Positions 17,826 to 26,196 of a stretch of 64,000 bases of DNA are shown here, piece by piece. The notes beneath the pieces were generated by a model. The model worked only from the letters and a program-made list of their open reading frames with translations. It did no database searches and was not told the origin of the DNA. Location of the stretch: NCBI RefSeq assembly GCF_003123725.1, contig NZ_QETA01000001.1:620001-684000 (forward strand), given 5' to 3'. How positions within the stretch are numbered: the stretch's first letter is position 1; every line of letters begins with the position of its first letter. The position numbers and the translations under genes were made by a program. This stretch comes from Corticimicrobacter populi (GTDB lineage Bacteria; Pseudomonadota; Gammaproteobacteria; Burkholderiales; Burkholderiaceae_B).

Positions 17826-19664
17826 ATGCCTGACTATCGTTCCAAGACTTCGACCCACGGCCGCAACATGGCCGGTGCGCGTGCCCTGTGGCGTGCCACC
17901 GGCATGAAAGATGGCGATTTCAACAAGCCCATCATCGCCATCGCCAACTCCTTTACCCAGTTCGTGCCCGGTCATGTCCACCTCAAGGACCTGGGGCAAC
18001 TGGTGGCACGCGAGATCGAAAAGGCAGGCGGCGTCGCCAAGGAATTCAACACCATTGCGGTCGATGACGGCATTGCCATGGGCCATGACGGCATGTTGTA
18101 CTCGTTGCCTAGCCGCGAAATCATCGCCGATTCGGTCGAATACATGGTCAATGCGCACTGTGCCGACGCGCTGGTCTGTATCTCCAATTGCGACAAAATC
18201 ACCCCGGGCATGCTGATGGCTGCGCTGCGCCTCAATATCCCGGTGGTGTTCGTTTCGGGCGGGCCGATGGAAGCCGGCAAGAGCCGGCTGTCCGAACATC
18301 GCCTGGATTTGGTCGATGCCATGGTGATCGCTGCCGAAAGCTCGGCCTCCGATGACACCGTGGCCGAGTATGAGCGCAGTGCCTGTCCGACCTGCGGCAG
18401 CTGTTCGGGCATGTTCACCGCCAACTCCATGAACTGCCTGACCGAGGCACTGGGCCTGGCCCTGCCGGGCAACGGCTCCACGCTGGCAACGCACTCTGAT
18501 CGTGAACAACTCTTCCTGCGCGCGGGTCGCCTGGCCGTGGAACTGTGCCGTCGCTACTACGAGCAGGGCGATGAATCCGTTCTGCCGCGCAACATCGCCG
18601 GTCGCAAGGCGTTCGAGAATGCGATGACGCTGGATATCGCCATGGGTGGCTCCACCAATACCATTCTGCACCTGCTGGCTGCGGCACAGGAAGCCGAGCT
18701 GGATTTCGACCTGCATGCCATCGATGCGCTCTCGCGCAAGGTGCCGCAGCTCTGCAAGGTGGCCCCCAACACGCCCAAGTACCACATGGAAGACGTGCAC
18801 CGTGCCGGCGGCATTTTCGCCATCTTGGGCGAGCTGGCACGTGGCGGCCTGCTGCACACCGATGTACCCACGGTGCACAGCACCACGCTGGCCGACGGCA
18901 TTGCCACCTGGGATATCACCCAGACGCAGGACGAGGCCGTGCATACCTTCTTCAAGGCCGGCCCGGCCGGGATTCCCTCACAGGTCGCTTTCAGCCAGTC
19001 GACGCGCTGGCCGACGCTGGATCTGGACCGCGCGGGTGGCTGTATCCGTGACGTGGCGCATGCCTTCTCCGCCGAGGGCGGTCTGGCCGTGCTGTACGGC
19101 AATATCGCCCTTGATGGTTGTGTGGTCAAGACGGCGGGCGTGGACGAGTCCATCCTGGTGTTCGAAGGCAATGCCCGCATCTTCGAGAGCCAGGACGCCG
19201 CGGTCAAGGGCATCCTGGCCGACGAGATCAAGGCTGGCGATATCGTGGTGATCCGCTACGAAGGGCCCAAGGGTGGCCCCGGCATGCAGGAAATGCTGTA
19301 TCCCACCAGCTACCTCAAGTCCAAGGGACTGGGCAAGCAATGCGCTTTGCTGACCGATGGCCGCTTTTCGGGTGGCACCTCGGGTCTGTCCATCGGACAC
19401 GTGTCGCCGGAAGCGGCGGCAGGGGGGGCGATCGGGCTGGTGCAGGAAGGCGACCGTATTTTGATCGACATCCCGCAGCGTCGTATCGAACTGCTGCTGG
19501 ATGATGCCGAACTGGCGCAGCGTCGTGCTGCACAGGATGCCAAGGGCTGGAAGCCCGCCGAGCCGCGCCCACGCAAGGTGAGCACGGCCCTGAAGGCCTA
19601 TGCGTTGCTGGCGACCAGTGCCGATAAGGGCGGTGTGCGTGACAAGGCAATGCTGGGCGACTGA
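17826..19664 (+). CDS. ilvD: Dihydroxy-acid dehydratase IlvD
   Basis: Dehydrates 2,3-dihydroxy-isovalerate and its methylvalerate homologue in valine, leucine and isoleucine synthesis. 612 residues, as in E. coli. It carries the Fe-S cluster Cys motifs [12 protein letters not shown] and [20 protein letters not shown] and the closing [20 protein letters not shown]. The start [10 protein letters not shown] matches the family; the frame is open 14 codons further upstream. A clear intrinsic terminator follows. It is cut off from the flanking catabolic genes and is probably monocistronic. ilvE is 29 kb away in the same window. Confidence 0.97.
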   Translation: MPDYRSKTSTHGRNMAGARALWRATGMKDGDFNKPIIAIANSFTQFVPGHVHLKDLGQLVAREIEKAGGVAKEFNTIAVDDGIAMGHDGMLYSLPSREIIADSVEYMVNAHCADALVCISNCDKITPGMLMAALRLNIPVVFVSGGPMEAGKSRLSEHRLDLVDAMVIAAESSASDDTVAEYERSACPTCGSCSGMFTANSMNCLTEALGLALPGNGSTLATHSDREQLFLRAGRLAVELCRRYYEQGDESVLPRNIAGRKAFENAMTLDIAMGGSTNTILHLLAAAQEAELDFDLHAIDALSRKVPQLCKVAPNTPKYHMEDVHRAGGIFAILGELARGGLLHTDVPTVHSTTLADGIATWDITQTQDEAVHTFFKAGPAGIPSQVAFSQSTRWPTLDLDRAGGCIRDVAHAFSAEGGLAVLYGNIALDGCVVKTAGVDESILVFEGNARIFESQDAAVKGILADEIKAGDIVVIRYEGPKGGPGMQEMLYPTSYLKSKGLGKQCALLTDGRFSGGTSGLSIGHVSPEAAAGGAIGLVQEGDRILIDIPQRRIELLLDDAELAQRRAAQDAKGWKPAEPRPRKVSTALKAYALLATSADKGGVRDKAMLGD

Positions 19665-19718
19665 CGGGTACGGGAGGGCGTTTCACGCTTGAAATGCCGC
19701 TCTTCTCCAGCATGCAAC

Positions 19719-19748
19719 AGGCCCGATGCGTTTGGGCCTTGTTTTTTT
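19719..19748 (+). terminator. Intrinsic terminator of ilvD
   Basis: AGGCCC pairs with GGGCCT (19719-19724 with about 19733-19739) and seven T residues follow. The T-run reaches the stop codon of the convergent LysR gene at 19747. Confidence 0.85.
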
Positions 19749-20706
19749 AAGAAAGCGCGCGATCGGCCTGCTGGCGCAGCAGCTCGATGAAGTGCTTCTG
19801 TTCCTGCGTGGGGGCCTCATGGGCCCGGGTCAGGATGCCGAACGGTGCCATGGGAATATCCAGCCGGATCGGCAAGGCCTTGACCAGCCCCATGCGCAGG
19901 TAGTCTTTCAGGGCAGATTCCGACAGCAGCATGATCGCGTCGGTCAGCTGGATCAGTTGCTGCATCGAATAGACCGAACTGCATTCGGTGATGTCTGACG
20001 GGACGGGCAGGCTGAGATGATCCAGATGCTGGTCCAGCGCGATCCGTGCCGGGCTGGAGGTGGGCTGCAGGATCCAGGGCCAGTCGTTGACCAGTTCCTG
20101 CCACTGGATCTTGCGTCGGCGTGCCAGCGGATGCCCGCTGCGCACTACCAGCACCAGCCGCTCATTGCCCAGTTCCTCGAAAACGTATGGGTCCTCACCT
20201 GAAAAATAGTTGCGGCGGGCAATGGCCAGGTCGATGCGGCGTTGCTCGAGCAGTTTCAGCAACTGGTCACTGGTGTCACCCATGATGCGCAGGCGCAATT
20301 GCGGGTTGTCGGCCTTGATCCTGGCGACCGTTGTCATCACCAGATCGGGAGCGGCTCCCATGATGGTGCCTATCGAGAGGTAGCCGTAGCCGCCTTTCTG
20401 GCGCATGGCAAGGTCTTCTGCACAACGGTCCAATCCATTGAGCGATGCCTCTGCAAACTTGACCAGTTGACGTCCCAGAGCAGTCGGGCGCATGCCGCGT
20501 GGCAGGCGCTCGAACAGGTGGCAACCGAACATGTCTTCGATTTCCCTCAGCATGCGGGTTGCCGCAGGCTGCGACATGCTGAGCGTCAGCGAGGCACGAT
20601 GCAGGTTCTGGCTCGAGCCAAGCACCGCCAGCAGGTGCAGGTGCTTGTAGCGCAAGCGGTTGAGCAGGCTGCGCTGCGAGGTCAGATCGGGTGCGTTCTG
20701 AGGCAT
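19747..20706 (-). CDS. LysR-type regulator, probable regulator of the rhamnonate operon
   Basis: 319-residue LysR-type regulator: HLHLLAVLGSSQNLHRASLT and MSQPAATRMLREIEDMFGCH form the winged helix, and the effector domain begins at about residue 100 (GYGYLSIGTIMGAAPDLVM). The layout and LFERLPRGMRPTALGR match the GbpR/galactose-binding subgroup that often controls sugar-acid use. It is divergent from the transporter-rhmD-rhmA-aldA operon, with 282 bp between it and the transporter gene, so it is the likely regulator of that operon, with L-rhamnonate or a downstream keto-acid as ligand. Ligand identity is inferred from context only. Confidence 0.88.
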   Translation of the reverse strand: MPQNAPDLTSQRSLLNRLRYKHLHLLAVLGSSQNLHRASLTLSMSQPAATRMLREIEDMFGCHLFERLPRGMRPTALGRQLVKFAEASLNGLDRCAEDLAMRQKGGYGYLSIGTIMGAAPDLVMTTVARIKADNPQLRLRIMGDTSDQLLKLLEQRRIDLAIARRNYFSGEDPYVFEELGNERLVLVVRSGHPLARRRKIQWQELVNDWPWILQPTSSPARIALDQHLDHLSLPVPSDITECSSVYSMQQLIQLTDAIMLLSESALKDYLRMGLVKALPIRLDIPMAPFGILTRAHEAPTQEQKHFIELLRQQADRALS

Positions 20707-20787
20707 TTTATTGATAACTATAAGGTATCGGATATGGCTAAATTCTGATTTGCCAAGTATCGCTCATCCCCATAAAGTCTGTCATGC

Positions 20788-20810
20788 ATACCAAGTAAAA
20801 AAATACCAAG
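20788..20810. repeat. Direct repeat ATACCAAG, 15-bp period
   Basis: ATACCAAG occurs at 20788-20795 and again at 20803-20810, just before the leader frame and within the LysR/transporter divergent region. It may be regulator half-sites. Confidence 0.3.
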
Positions 20811-20820
20811 GAGACATCAC

Positions 20821-20853
20821 ATGAACACACTTATCCATTTCGGTCACGGCTGA
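20821..20853 (+). CDS. Possible leader peptide MNTLIHFGHG
   Basis: A ten-codon open frame sits behind a strong AAGGAG with suitable spacing and ends in TGA. The same frame stays open after the TGA for 41 codons, to a TAA at 20977, and the transporter GTG at 20989 is again in that frame. It could be a translated leader, a relic of a lost gene or chance. The strong ribosome-binding site is the main support. Confidence 0.35.
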   Translation: MNTLIHFGHG

Positions 20854-20939
20854 TGCGGCCTCGCCGGTCCTGCTCATGCGGCAGGGCTGGCGGGGGTATT
20901 GCCGCATTCATTTTCCTCATCTGTCTGTCATTATGCGCA

Positions 20940-20955
20940 GCTGACCCTGGTCAGC
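20940..20955. promoter_or_regulatory. Perfect palindrome before the rhamnonate transporter
   Basis: GCTGACC-CT-GGTCAGC is a perfect inverted repeat 33 bp before the transporter start. A two-base loop cannot form a full hairpin, but a six-pair stem with a four-base loop can, so it could be an operator or a small RNA stem. Confidence 0.4.
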
Positions 20956-20988
20956 GCGTGTGGGGCTTCTTTTGCCTAAGGAATTGTC

Positions 20989-22272
20989 GTGACTACTGTA
21001 AACAAACTTCCTGCACCCTTGCTGGCCAAGATTTCCTGGCGCTTGCTGCCGTTCCTGCTGCTCATGTACATCATGGCTTTCCTGGATCGCGCCAACGTCG
21101 GCTTTGCCAAGGTGGCCTACCAGGCCGACACCGGTATCAGCGATGCCGCCTTTGCCCTGGGGGCCGGCATCTTCTTCCTCGGCTATGCGCTGCTGGAAGT
21201 GCCCAGCAACCTGATCATGCACCGGGTAGGGGCGCGCATGTGGATGTGTCGCATCATGGTCAGCTGGGGCCTGATCTCTGCGGCGATGATGTTCGCGCAT
21301 AACGAAACGATCTTCTATGTGCTGCGTTTTGCGCTGGGTGTGGCCGAAGCCGGCTTTTTCCCCGGCGTCATCCTCTACCTGACCTATTGGTTCCCGGCTG
21401 CGCATCGTGCGCAGGCCATGGGATTCTTTTATTTCGGTGCGCCGTTGGCGTTTATCTTCGGCAGTCCGCTTTCGGGGCTGCTGCTGGATCTCAACGGGGC
21501 GGGAGGCTTGCACGGCTGGCAATGGATGTTCATGGTCGAAGGTCTGCTGGCCACGGCAGTCGGCATCTGGGCCTATTTTTACCTGACCAATCATCCCAGG
21601 GATGCCGCCTGGCTGACGCAGGCCGAGCGTGACCTGGTCAGCAACATGATTGCTGCGGAAAACAGCAGCAAGGGGCAGCATGGCCACAACCTGCTGGCGG
21701 CCATGACCCAGCCCCGCGTGCTGTACCTGGCGCTGATCTACCTGTTGATCCAGGCCAGTGTGTATGGCGTGGTGTTCTACCTGCCGTCCCAGGTGGCGGG
21801 TCTGCTGGGGACCAAGGTGGGCCTGACAGTAGGGATTGTGTCTGCCATTCCGTGGGTATGTGCACTGCTGGCTGCCTGGCTGATTCCGGGCTGGGCCGAC
21901 CGTACCCAGCGTCATGCCAGGATCGCCAGCCTGACCTTGGTGATGTCGGCCCTTGGCATGGCGGCCTCGGTGAGTGTCAGCAGCCCGGCCCTGGCCATTA
22001 TTGCGCTGTGTTTTGCTGCAGCAGGCTTTATCGCGGTGCAGCCGGTGTTCTGGACATTCCCGTCGAACATGCTGGCCGGCACGGCGGCAGCGGGCGGCAT
22101 TGCGCTGATCAATTCGTTTGGTGCCGTGGGGGGCTTTGTGGCACCCATCGTCAAGAACTGGACCGAAACGGTCTTTCAGTCCCAGGCTGCCGGTCTGTAC
22201 CTGCTGGCAGGGACGACGGTGCTCGCTGCCTTTCTGGTGCTGCAGGTGCGTGCGCACCGCACTGCCGCCTGA
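20989..22272 (+). CDS. MFS transporter of the anion:cation symporter family, probable L-rhamnonate importer
   Basis: Twelve-helix inner-membrane carrier of 427 residues. Features of the ACS family are MYIMAFLDRANVGFAK, the helix-2/3 loop EVPSNLIMHRVGARMW, and GVAEAGFFPGVILYLTYWFP. The family imports organic anions such as hexuronates, tartrate and sugar acids. The start codon is GTG, preceded by AAGGA. rhmD follows after 62 bp, so the likely cargo is L-rhamnonate; RhmT of E. coli is the same type of protein. The substrate is inferred from context. Confidence 0.87.
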   Translation: MTTVNKLPAPLLAKISWRLLPFLLLMYIMAFLDRANVGFAKVAYQADTGISDAAFALGAGIFFLGYALLEVPSNLIMHRVGARMWMCRIMVSWGLISAAMMFAHNETIFYVLRFALGVAEAGFFPGVILYLTYWFPAAHRAQAMGFFYFGAPLAFIFGSPLSGLLLDLNGAGGLHGWQWMFMVEGLLATAVGIWAYFYLTNHPRDAAWLTQAERDLVSNMIAAENSSKGQHGHNLLAAMTQPRVLYLALIYLLIQASVYGVVFYLPSQVAGLLGTKVGLTVGIVSAIPWVCALLAAWLIPGWADRTQRHARIASLTLVMSALGMAASVSVSSPALAIIALCFAAAGFIAVQPVFWTFPSNMLAGTAAAGGIALINSFGAVGGFVAPIVKNWTETVFQSQAAGLYLLAGTTVLAAFLVLQVRAHRTAA

Positions 22273-22334
22273 TGGGTGGTGGCCCGACCGCAGCAGGCTT
22301 TCGTTGAAAAATATATTTGTACGGAGAATAGATC

Positions 22335-23522
22335 ATGAAGAATGTGCCCACCATCAAACATGTCCGCGCCTTTACGCTCAAGGGCGGGGGAGCCGATTAT
22401 CACGACCAGTCCGACGGGCACTGGATCGACGATCACATTGCCACACCGATGAGCAAGTACCCGGCCTACCGGCAGAGCCGCCGCAGCTTCGGCATCAATG
22501 TTCTGGGCACGCTGGTCGTGGAGATCGAGGCATCCGATGGCAGCGTGGGGTTTGCCGTGACCACGGGGGGCGAGCCGGCAGCCTATATCGTTGAAAAGCA
22601 TCTGGCCCGTTTCCTGGAAGGGGCCAGGGTGACGGATATCGAGCGGATCTGGGAGCAGATGTATCTGTCCACGCTCTACTATGGACGCAAAGGGCTGGTC
22701 ATCAATACCATTTCCGGTGTGGATCTGGCGTTGTGGGACCTGCTGGGCAAGGTACGCCAGGAGCCGGTACACCAGTTGCTGGGCGGTGCCGTACGTGATG
22801 AACTGCAGTTCTATGCGACCGGTGCGCGCCCCGACCTGGCTCAGAAAATGGGGTTCATCGGCGGCAAGCTGCCGCTGCATCATGGCCCCAGCGAAGGCGA
22901 GGAGGGCCTGCGCAAGAACCTGGAAGAACTGTGCGTGATGCGTGAGCGGGTCGGGCCGGATTTCTGGCTGATGTTCGACTGCTGGATGAGCCTGGATCTG
23001 AACTACGCCACGCGTCTGGCCCAGGGAGCGCAGGAATATGGTCTGAAATGGATAGAAGAGGCATTGTCGCCTGATGACTACTGGGGCTATGCGGCGCTGC
23101 GCCAGAATGTTCCCAAGGGCATGCTGGTGACCACGGGTGAGCACGAGGCAACCCGCTGGGGCTTTCGGATGCTGCTGGAGATGGGCTGCTGCGACATCAT
23201 CCAGCCCGACGTGGGCTGGTGTGGTGGTGTGACCGAGCTGCTGAAGATTTCGGCGCTGGCCGATGCGCATGGTGCTCTGGTGATTCCGCACGGTTCCAGC
23301 GTCTACAGCTACCATTTCGTGGCAACGCGGCACAACAGTCCGTTTGCCGAGTTCCTGATGATGGCTCCGAAGGCGGATGAGGTATTGCCGATGTTCCATC
23401 CCCAGTTGCTGGGCGAACCGGTGCCGGTGAATGGCCGCATGCGGATTTCCGAACTGGACAAGCCCGGCTTTGGCGTGGATCTCAATCCCGAGTGCCAACT
23501 GCATCGACCCTATACCCATTGA
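22335..23522 (+). CDS. rhmD: L-rhamnonate dehydratase RhmD
   Basis: Enolase-superfamily enzyme that dehydrates L-rhamnonate to 2-keto-3-deoxy-L-rhamnonate, Mg-dependent. 395 residues; E. coli RhmD has about 400. Nearly the whole sequence follows Rhm[90 protein letters not shown] and [20 protein letters not shown]. The catalytic His lies in [14 protein letters not shown]. The metal-binding acids are expected in FDCWMS, KWIEEA and TGEHE. It stands between the carrier and the aldolase. Confidence 0.95.
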   Translation: MKNVPTIKHVRAFTLKGGGADYHDQSDGHWIDDHIATPMSKYPAYRQSRRSFGINVLGTLVVEIEASDGSVGFAVTTGGEPAAYIVEKHLARFLEGARVTDIERIWEQMYLSTLYYGRKGLVINTISGVDLALWDLLGKVRQEPVHQLLGGAVRDELQFYATGARPDLAQKMGFIGGKLPLHHGPSEGEEGLRKNLEELCVMRERVGPDFWLMFDCWMSLDLNYATRLAQGAQEYGLKWIEEALSPDDYWGYAALRQNVPKGMLVTTGEHEATRWGFRMLLEMGCCDIIQPDVGWCGGVTELLKISALADAHGALVIPHGSSVYSYHFVATRHNSPFAEFLMMAPKADEVLPMFHPQLLGEPVPVNGRMRISELDKPGFGVDLNPECQLHRPYTH

Positions 23523-23541
23523 TCCGACAGGAGCACTTGCA

Positions 23542-24345
23542 ATGCAACTTCCTCGAAATATTTTCAAGCAGGCCCTGGCGGGGCCGGACACGCTCTATGG
23601 CATCTGGGCCGGATTGACGACGCCCTATGCCGTCGAGATCGTGGCAACCACCGGCTATGACTGGATGCTGCTCGACGGCGAGCATGCACCCAATACCGTG
23701 CCGACCTTGCTGGGGCAACTGCAGGCGGTGGCTCCTTATTCGGTCCAGCCTATTGTGCGGGCAGTCAATGGTGATGCCACGCTGATCAAGCAACTGCTGG
23801 ACATCGGCACCCAGACGCTGATGGTGCCTATGGTAGAGACAGCTGCTCAGACCACGGCGCTGGTACAGGCCACGCGCTACCCTCCCTTCGGAATCCGGGG
23901 CGTGGGTGGCGGCCTGGCCCGCGCCACGCGTTGGGATGCCGTGCCGAACTATATCCAGACAGCCCATGAGCAACTGTGCCTGATCGTGCAGATCGAATCC
24001 CGCCTGGGTGTGGAGAATGCTGCGACCATCGCCGCAGTGGAGGGGGTGGACGCGGTATTCATCGGCCCCGCCGACCTGTCGACCGGCATGGGCCATGCCG
24101 GTGATGCCAGCCACCCCGAGGTGCAGGCCACCATCCGCAAGACCATTGATGCCGTGCGGGCGCAGGGCAAGGCCTGCGGCATTCTGGCACCCAATGTGGA
24201 TGATGCCCGGCGCTATGCCGAATGGGGCTGCAAGTTCGTGGCAGTGGGCATAGACATTAGTCTATTGCGTCTGGCTGCCATGACTAACCTGGCCAGCCAC
24301 AAGGGACAGTCTGTGGAGGCAGCGCCGGTATCGCGTGTATATTAA
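23542..24345 (+). CDS. rhmA: 2-keto-3-deoxy-L-rhamnonate aldolase RhmA (HpcH/HpaI family)
   Basis: Class II, metal-dependent aldolase that splits 2-keto-3-deoxy-L-rhamnonate into pyruvate and L-lactaldehyde. 267 residues. Family features are YGIWAGLTTPYAVEI, YDWMLLDGEHAPNT, the metal-binding segment LCLIVQIESRLGVENAA, and AVFIGPADLSTGMGHAGDAS. The start is preceded by GGAG at suitable distance and lies 19 bp after the rhmD stop. Members of this family can act on homoprotocatechuate-derived or other keto acids; the adjacent rhmD and aldA make RhmA the best assignment. Confidence 0.92.
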   Translation: MQLPRNIFKQALAGPDTLYGIWAGLTTPYAVEIVATTGYDWMLLDGEHAPNTVPTLLGQLQAVAPYSVQPIVRAVNGDATLIKQLLDIGTQTLMVPMVETAAQTTALVQATRYPPFGIRGVGGGLARATRWDAVPNYIQTAHEQLCLIVQIESRLGVENAATIAAVEGVDAVFIGPADLSTGMGHAGDASHPEVQATIRKTIDAVRAQGKACGILAPNVDDARRYAEWGCKFVAVGIDISLLRLAAMTNLASHKGQSVEAAPVSRVY

Positions 24346-24388
24346 AAAACATCAGGTTGACAACCAAAGTAGACAAGGAGACAAAGCA

Positions 24389-25822
24389 ATGACTTCCCCA
24401 ACGGTTCTGCGCAATTACATCAATGGTCAGTTTGTCGACAGCAGTGATTTCCATGAGGTGACGAACCCTGCAACGGGCGCGCTGCTGGCCCGCTCGCCGC
24501 TCTCCACGCCTGCCGATGTGGATCAGGCCATTGCCGCCGCGCGCGCTGCCCAGAAAGGCTGGGCACGCAAGCCTGCCATCGAGCGGGCACAGTATCTGCA
24601 TCGCATCGCCGGCAAGCTGCGCGAGAACGTGTCGCACATTGCCCGCATCATCACCCAGGAGCAGGGCAAGATCCTGGGGCTGGCAGAGGTCGAGGTGAAC
24701 TTCACGGCAGATTATCTGGATTACATGGCCGGTTGGGCACGTCGTATCGAAGGGGAAGTGCTGACCAGTGATCGTCCGAATGAAAGCATTTTTCTGCTGC
24801 GCAAGCCGCTGGGTGTGGTGGCCGGCATTCTGCCGTGGAATTTTCCGTTTTTCCTGATTGCCCGCAAGATGGCCCCGGCTTTGGTGACGGGCAATGCCAT
24901 TGTCATCAAGCCCAGCGAAGAAACACCGATCAACTGCCATGCTTTCACCGAGTTGCTGGCGCAGGTGGATCTGCCGCCCGGTGTCTTCAATGTGGTGTAT
25001 GGGCAGGGCGCGACGGGGGGCGTGCTGTCCGCGCACAGTGGTATCGACATGATCAGCTTTACCGGCAGTGTCGCTACGGGAGCCCGCATCCAGGCCGCTT
25101 CGGCAGACAACATCACCAAGCTGAACCTGGAGCTGGGTGGCAAGGCACCTGCCATCGTGCTGGCCGATGCCAACCTGGATCTGGCGGTCAAGGCCATTCG
25201 CGACTCGCGTATCATCAATACCGGGCAGGTCTGCAACTGCGCGGAACGTGTCTATGTGGAGCGCAAGATTGCCGATGCCTTCATCGAGCGCATCAGCAAG
25301 GCCATGACGGCCACGCGCTATGGCGATCCCCTGGCCCAGCCCGATGTGGATATGGGACCGCTCATCAATCAGAAAGGCCTGGACAGTGTGGCGGCCAAGG
25401 TGCGCCAGGCAGTGGCCGATGGCGCGCAGGTCGTGACCGGTGGCGCAGTGGCCGATCTGGGGCAGGGATTCCATTATCAGCCGACGGTGCTGGCCAACTG
25501 CCGTGCCGACATGGATATCATGCGCAAGGAGATCTTCGGCCCGGTCCTGCCGATCCAGATCGTCGAAGACCTGGACGAGGCCATTGCACTGGCCAATGAT
25601 TGCGAATATGGCCTGACCTCTTCGCTCTACACGCAGGATCTGTCAAAAGCCATGCAGGCCATGCGTGAAATCGATTTTGGCGAAACCTATATCAACCGGG
25701 AGAACTTCGAAGCCATGCAGGGTTACCATGCCGGCGTACGCAAGTCCGGCGTGGGCGGTGCCGATGGCAAGCATGGACTCTACGAATATACGCATACCCA
25801 GGTGGTGTATCTGCAGGGGTAA
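24389..25822 (+). CDS. aldA: Lactaldehyde/glycolaldehyde dehydrogenase AldA
   Basis: NAD-dependent aldehyde dehydrogenase, expected to oxidise L-lactaldehyde from the aldolase step to L-lactate. 477 residues, close to E. coli AldA. Seen are GVVAGILPWNFPFFLIARKM, the coenzyme motif FTGSVATGARI, LELGGKAPAIVLADANLDLA with the general-base Glu, and the catalytic Cys in GQVCNCAERVYV. The N-terminus (VLRNYINGQFVDSSDF) and the C-terminus (GGADGKHGLYEYTHTQVVYL) follow AldA. A strong AAGGAG precedes the start. It closes the rhamnonate operon. Confidence 0.94.
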   Translation: MTSPTVLRNYINGQFVDSSDFHEVTNPATGALLARSPLSTPADVDQAIAAARAAQKGWARKPAIERAQYLHRIAGKLRENVSHIARIITQEQGKILGLAEVEVNFTADYLDYMAGWARRIEGEVLTSDRPNESIFLLRKPLGVVAGILPWNFPFFLIARKMAPALVTGNAIVIKPSEETPINCHAFTELLAQVDLPPGVFNVVYGQGATGGVLSAHSGIDMISFTGSVATGARIQAASADNITKLNLELGGKAPAIVLADANLDLAVKAIRDSRIINTGQVCNCAERVYVERKIADAFIERISKAMTATRYGDPLAQPDVDMGPLINQKGLDSVAAKVRQAVADGAQVVTGGAVADLGQGFHYQPTVLANCRADMDIMRKEIFGPVLPIQIVEDLDEAIALANDCEYGLTSSLYTQDLSKAMQAMREIDFGETYINRENFEAMQGYHAGVRKSGVGGADGKHGLYEYTHTQVVYLQG

Positions 25823-25834
25823 GCGTATGTATTG

Positions 25835-25859
25835 GGCTGGGGCCGCGAGGTTCCCAGCC
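25835..25859 (+). terminator. Hairpin after aldA, possible terminator
   Basis: GGCTGGG pairs with CCCAGCC across an 11-base loop just past the aldA stop. No T-run follows, so it may be an mRNA-stabilising stem. Confidence 0.35.
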
Positions 25860-25874
25860 ATAAATCTGGCGTCA

Positions 25875-26174
25875 CTATGCAGGGCTTAACTCGCCATATC
25901 TCAGATACATGAGGTGTTCACCGAGGCCAATTTTCCATGGCTGTGCGCTGTCAAGCTCGATTTTCTCATTGACTGAAAGATGCGCGGGGCAGTGGGTCAT
26001 GATTTCTGTCAGCACGCGATGTGCAGATTCAATATGATCTTCAGAGGCGTCGTCAGTAAAAACAGCATGGAAGTTCAATTGCTGGTCGATCAGTGAAACA
26101 TACAGGAAACGCAGGGTGTGGGGAACTTCACCCAGCATGGCAAGCTGCACGGCTCGGGATAGATGAATGCTCAT
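25875..26174 (-). CDS. Small hypothetical protein (99 aa)
   Basis: A 99-residue soluble protein with the start MSIHLSRAVQLAMLGEVPHT. The pattern of a conserved LGEVPxxLRF, followed by a beta strand and DDASEDHIESAHRVLTEI, reminds me of orphan immunity-like proteins seen near contact-dependent toxin systems, but this is a weak impression. It is 23 bp from norR in the same direction and would follow norR on the transcript. No toxin is adjacent. It has no membrane segment. Confidence 0.6.
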   Translation of the reverse strand: MSIHLSRAVQLAMLGEVPHTLRFLYVSLIDQQLNFHAVFTDDASEDHIESAHRVLTEIMTHCPAHLSVNEKIELDSAQPWKIGLGEHLMYLRYGELSPA

Positions 26175-26196
26175 GCGTGCTTCACGTCTTTAACCT

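Noticed and set aside
20851-20856. TGA-TGC after the leader frame as a selenocysteine site
   Set aside because: No SECIS-like stem directly follows and the product has no selenoprotein similarity; a plain stop is simpler.
20854-20979. Second small gene after the leader TGA
   Set aside because: No start codon with a ribosome-binding site is placed sensibly and the product resembles no protein.
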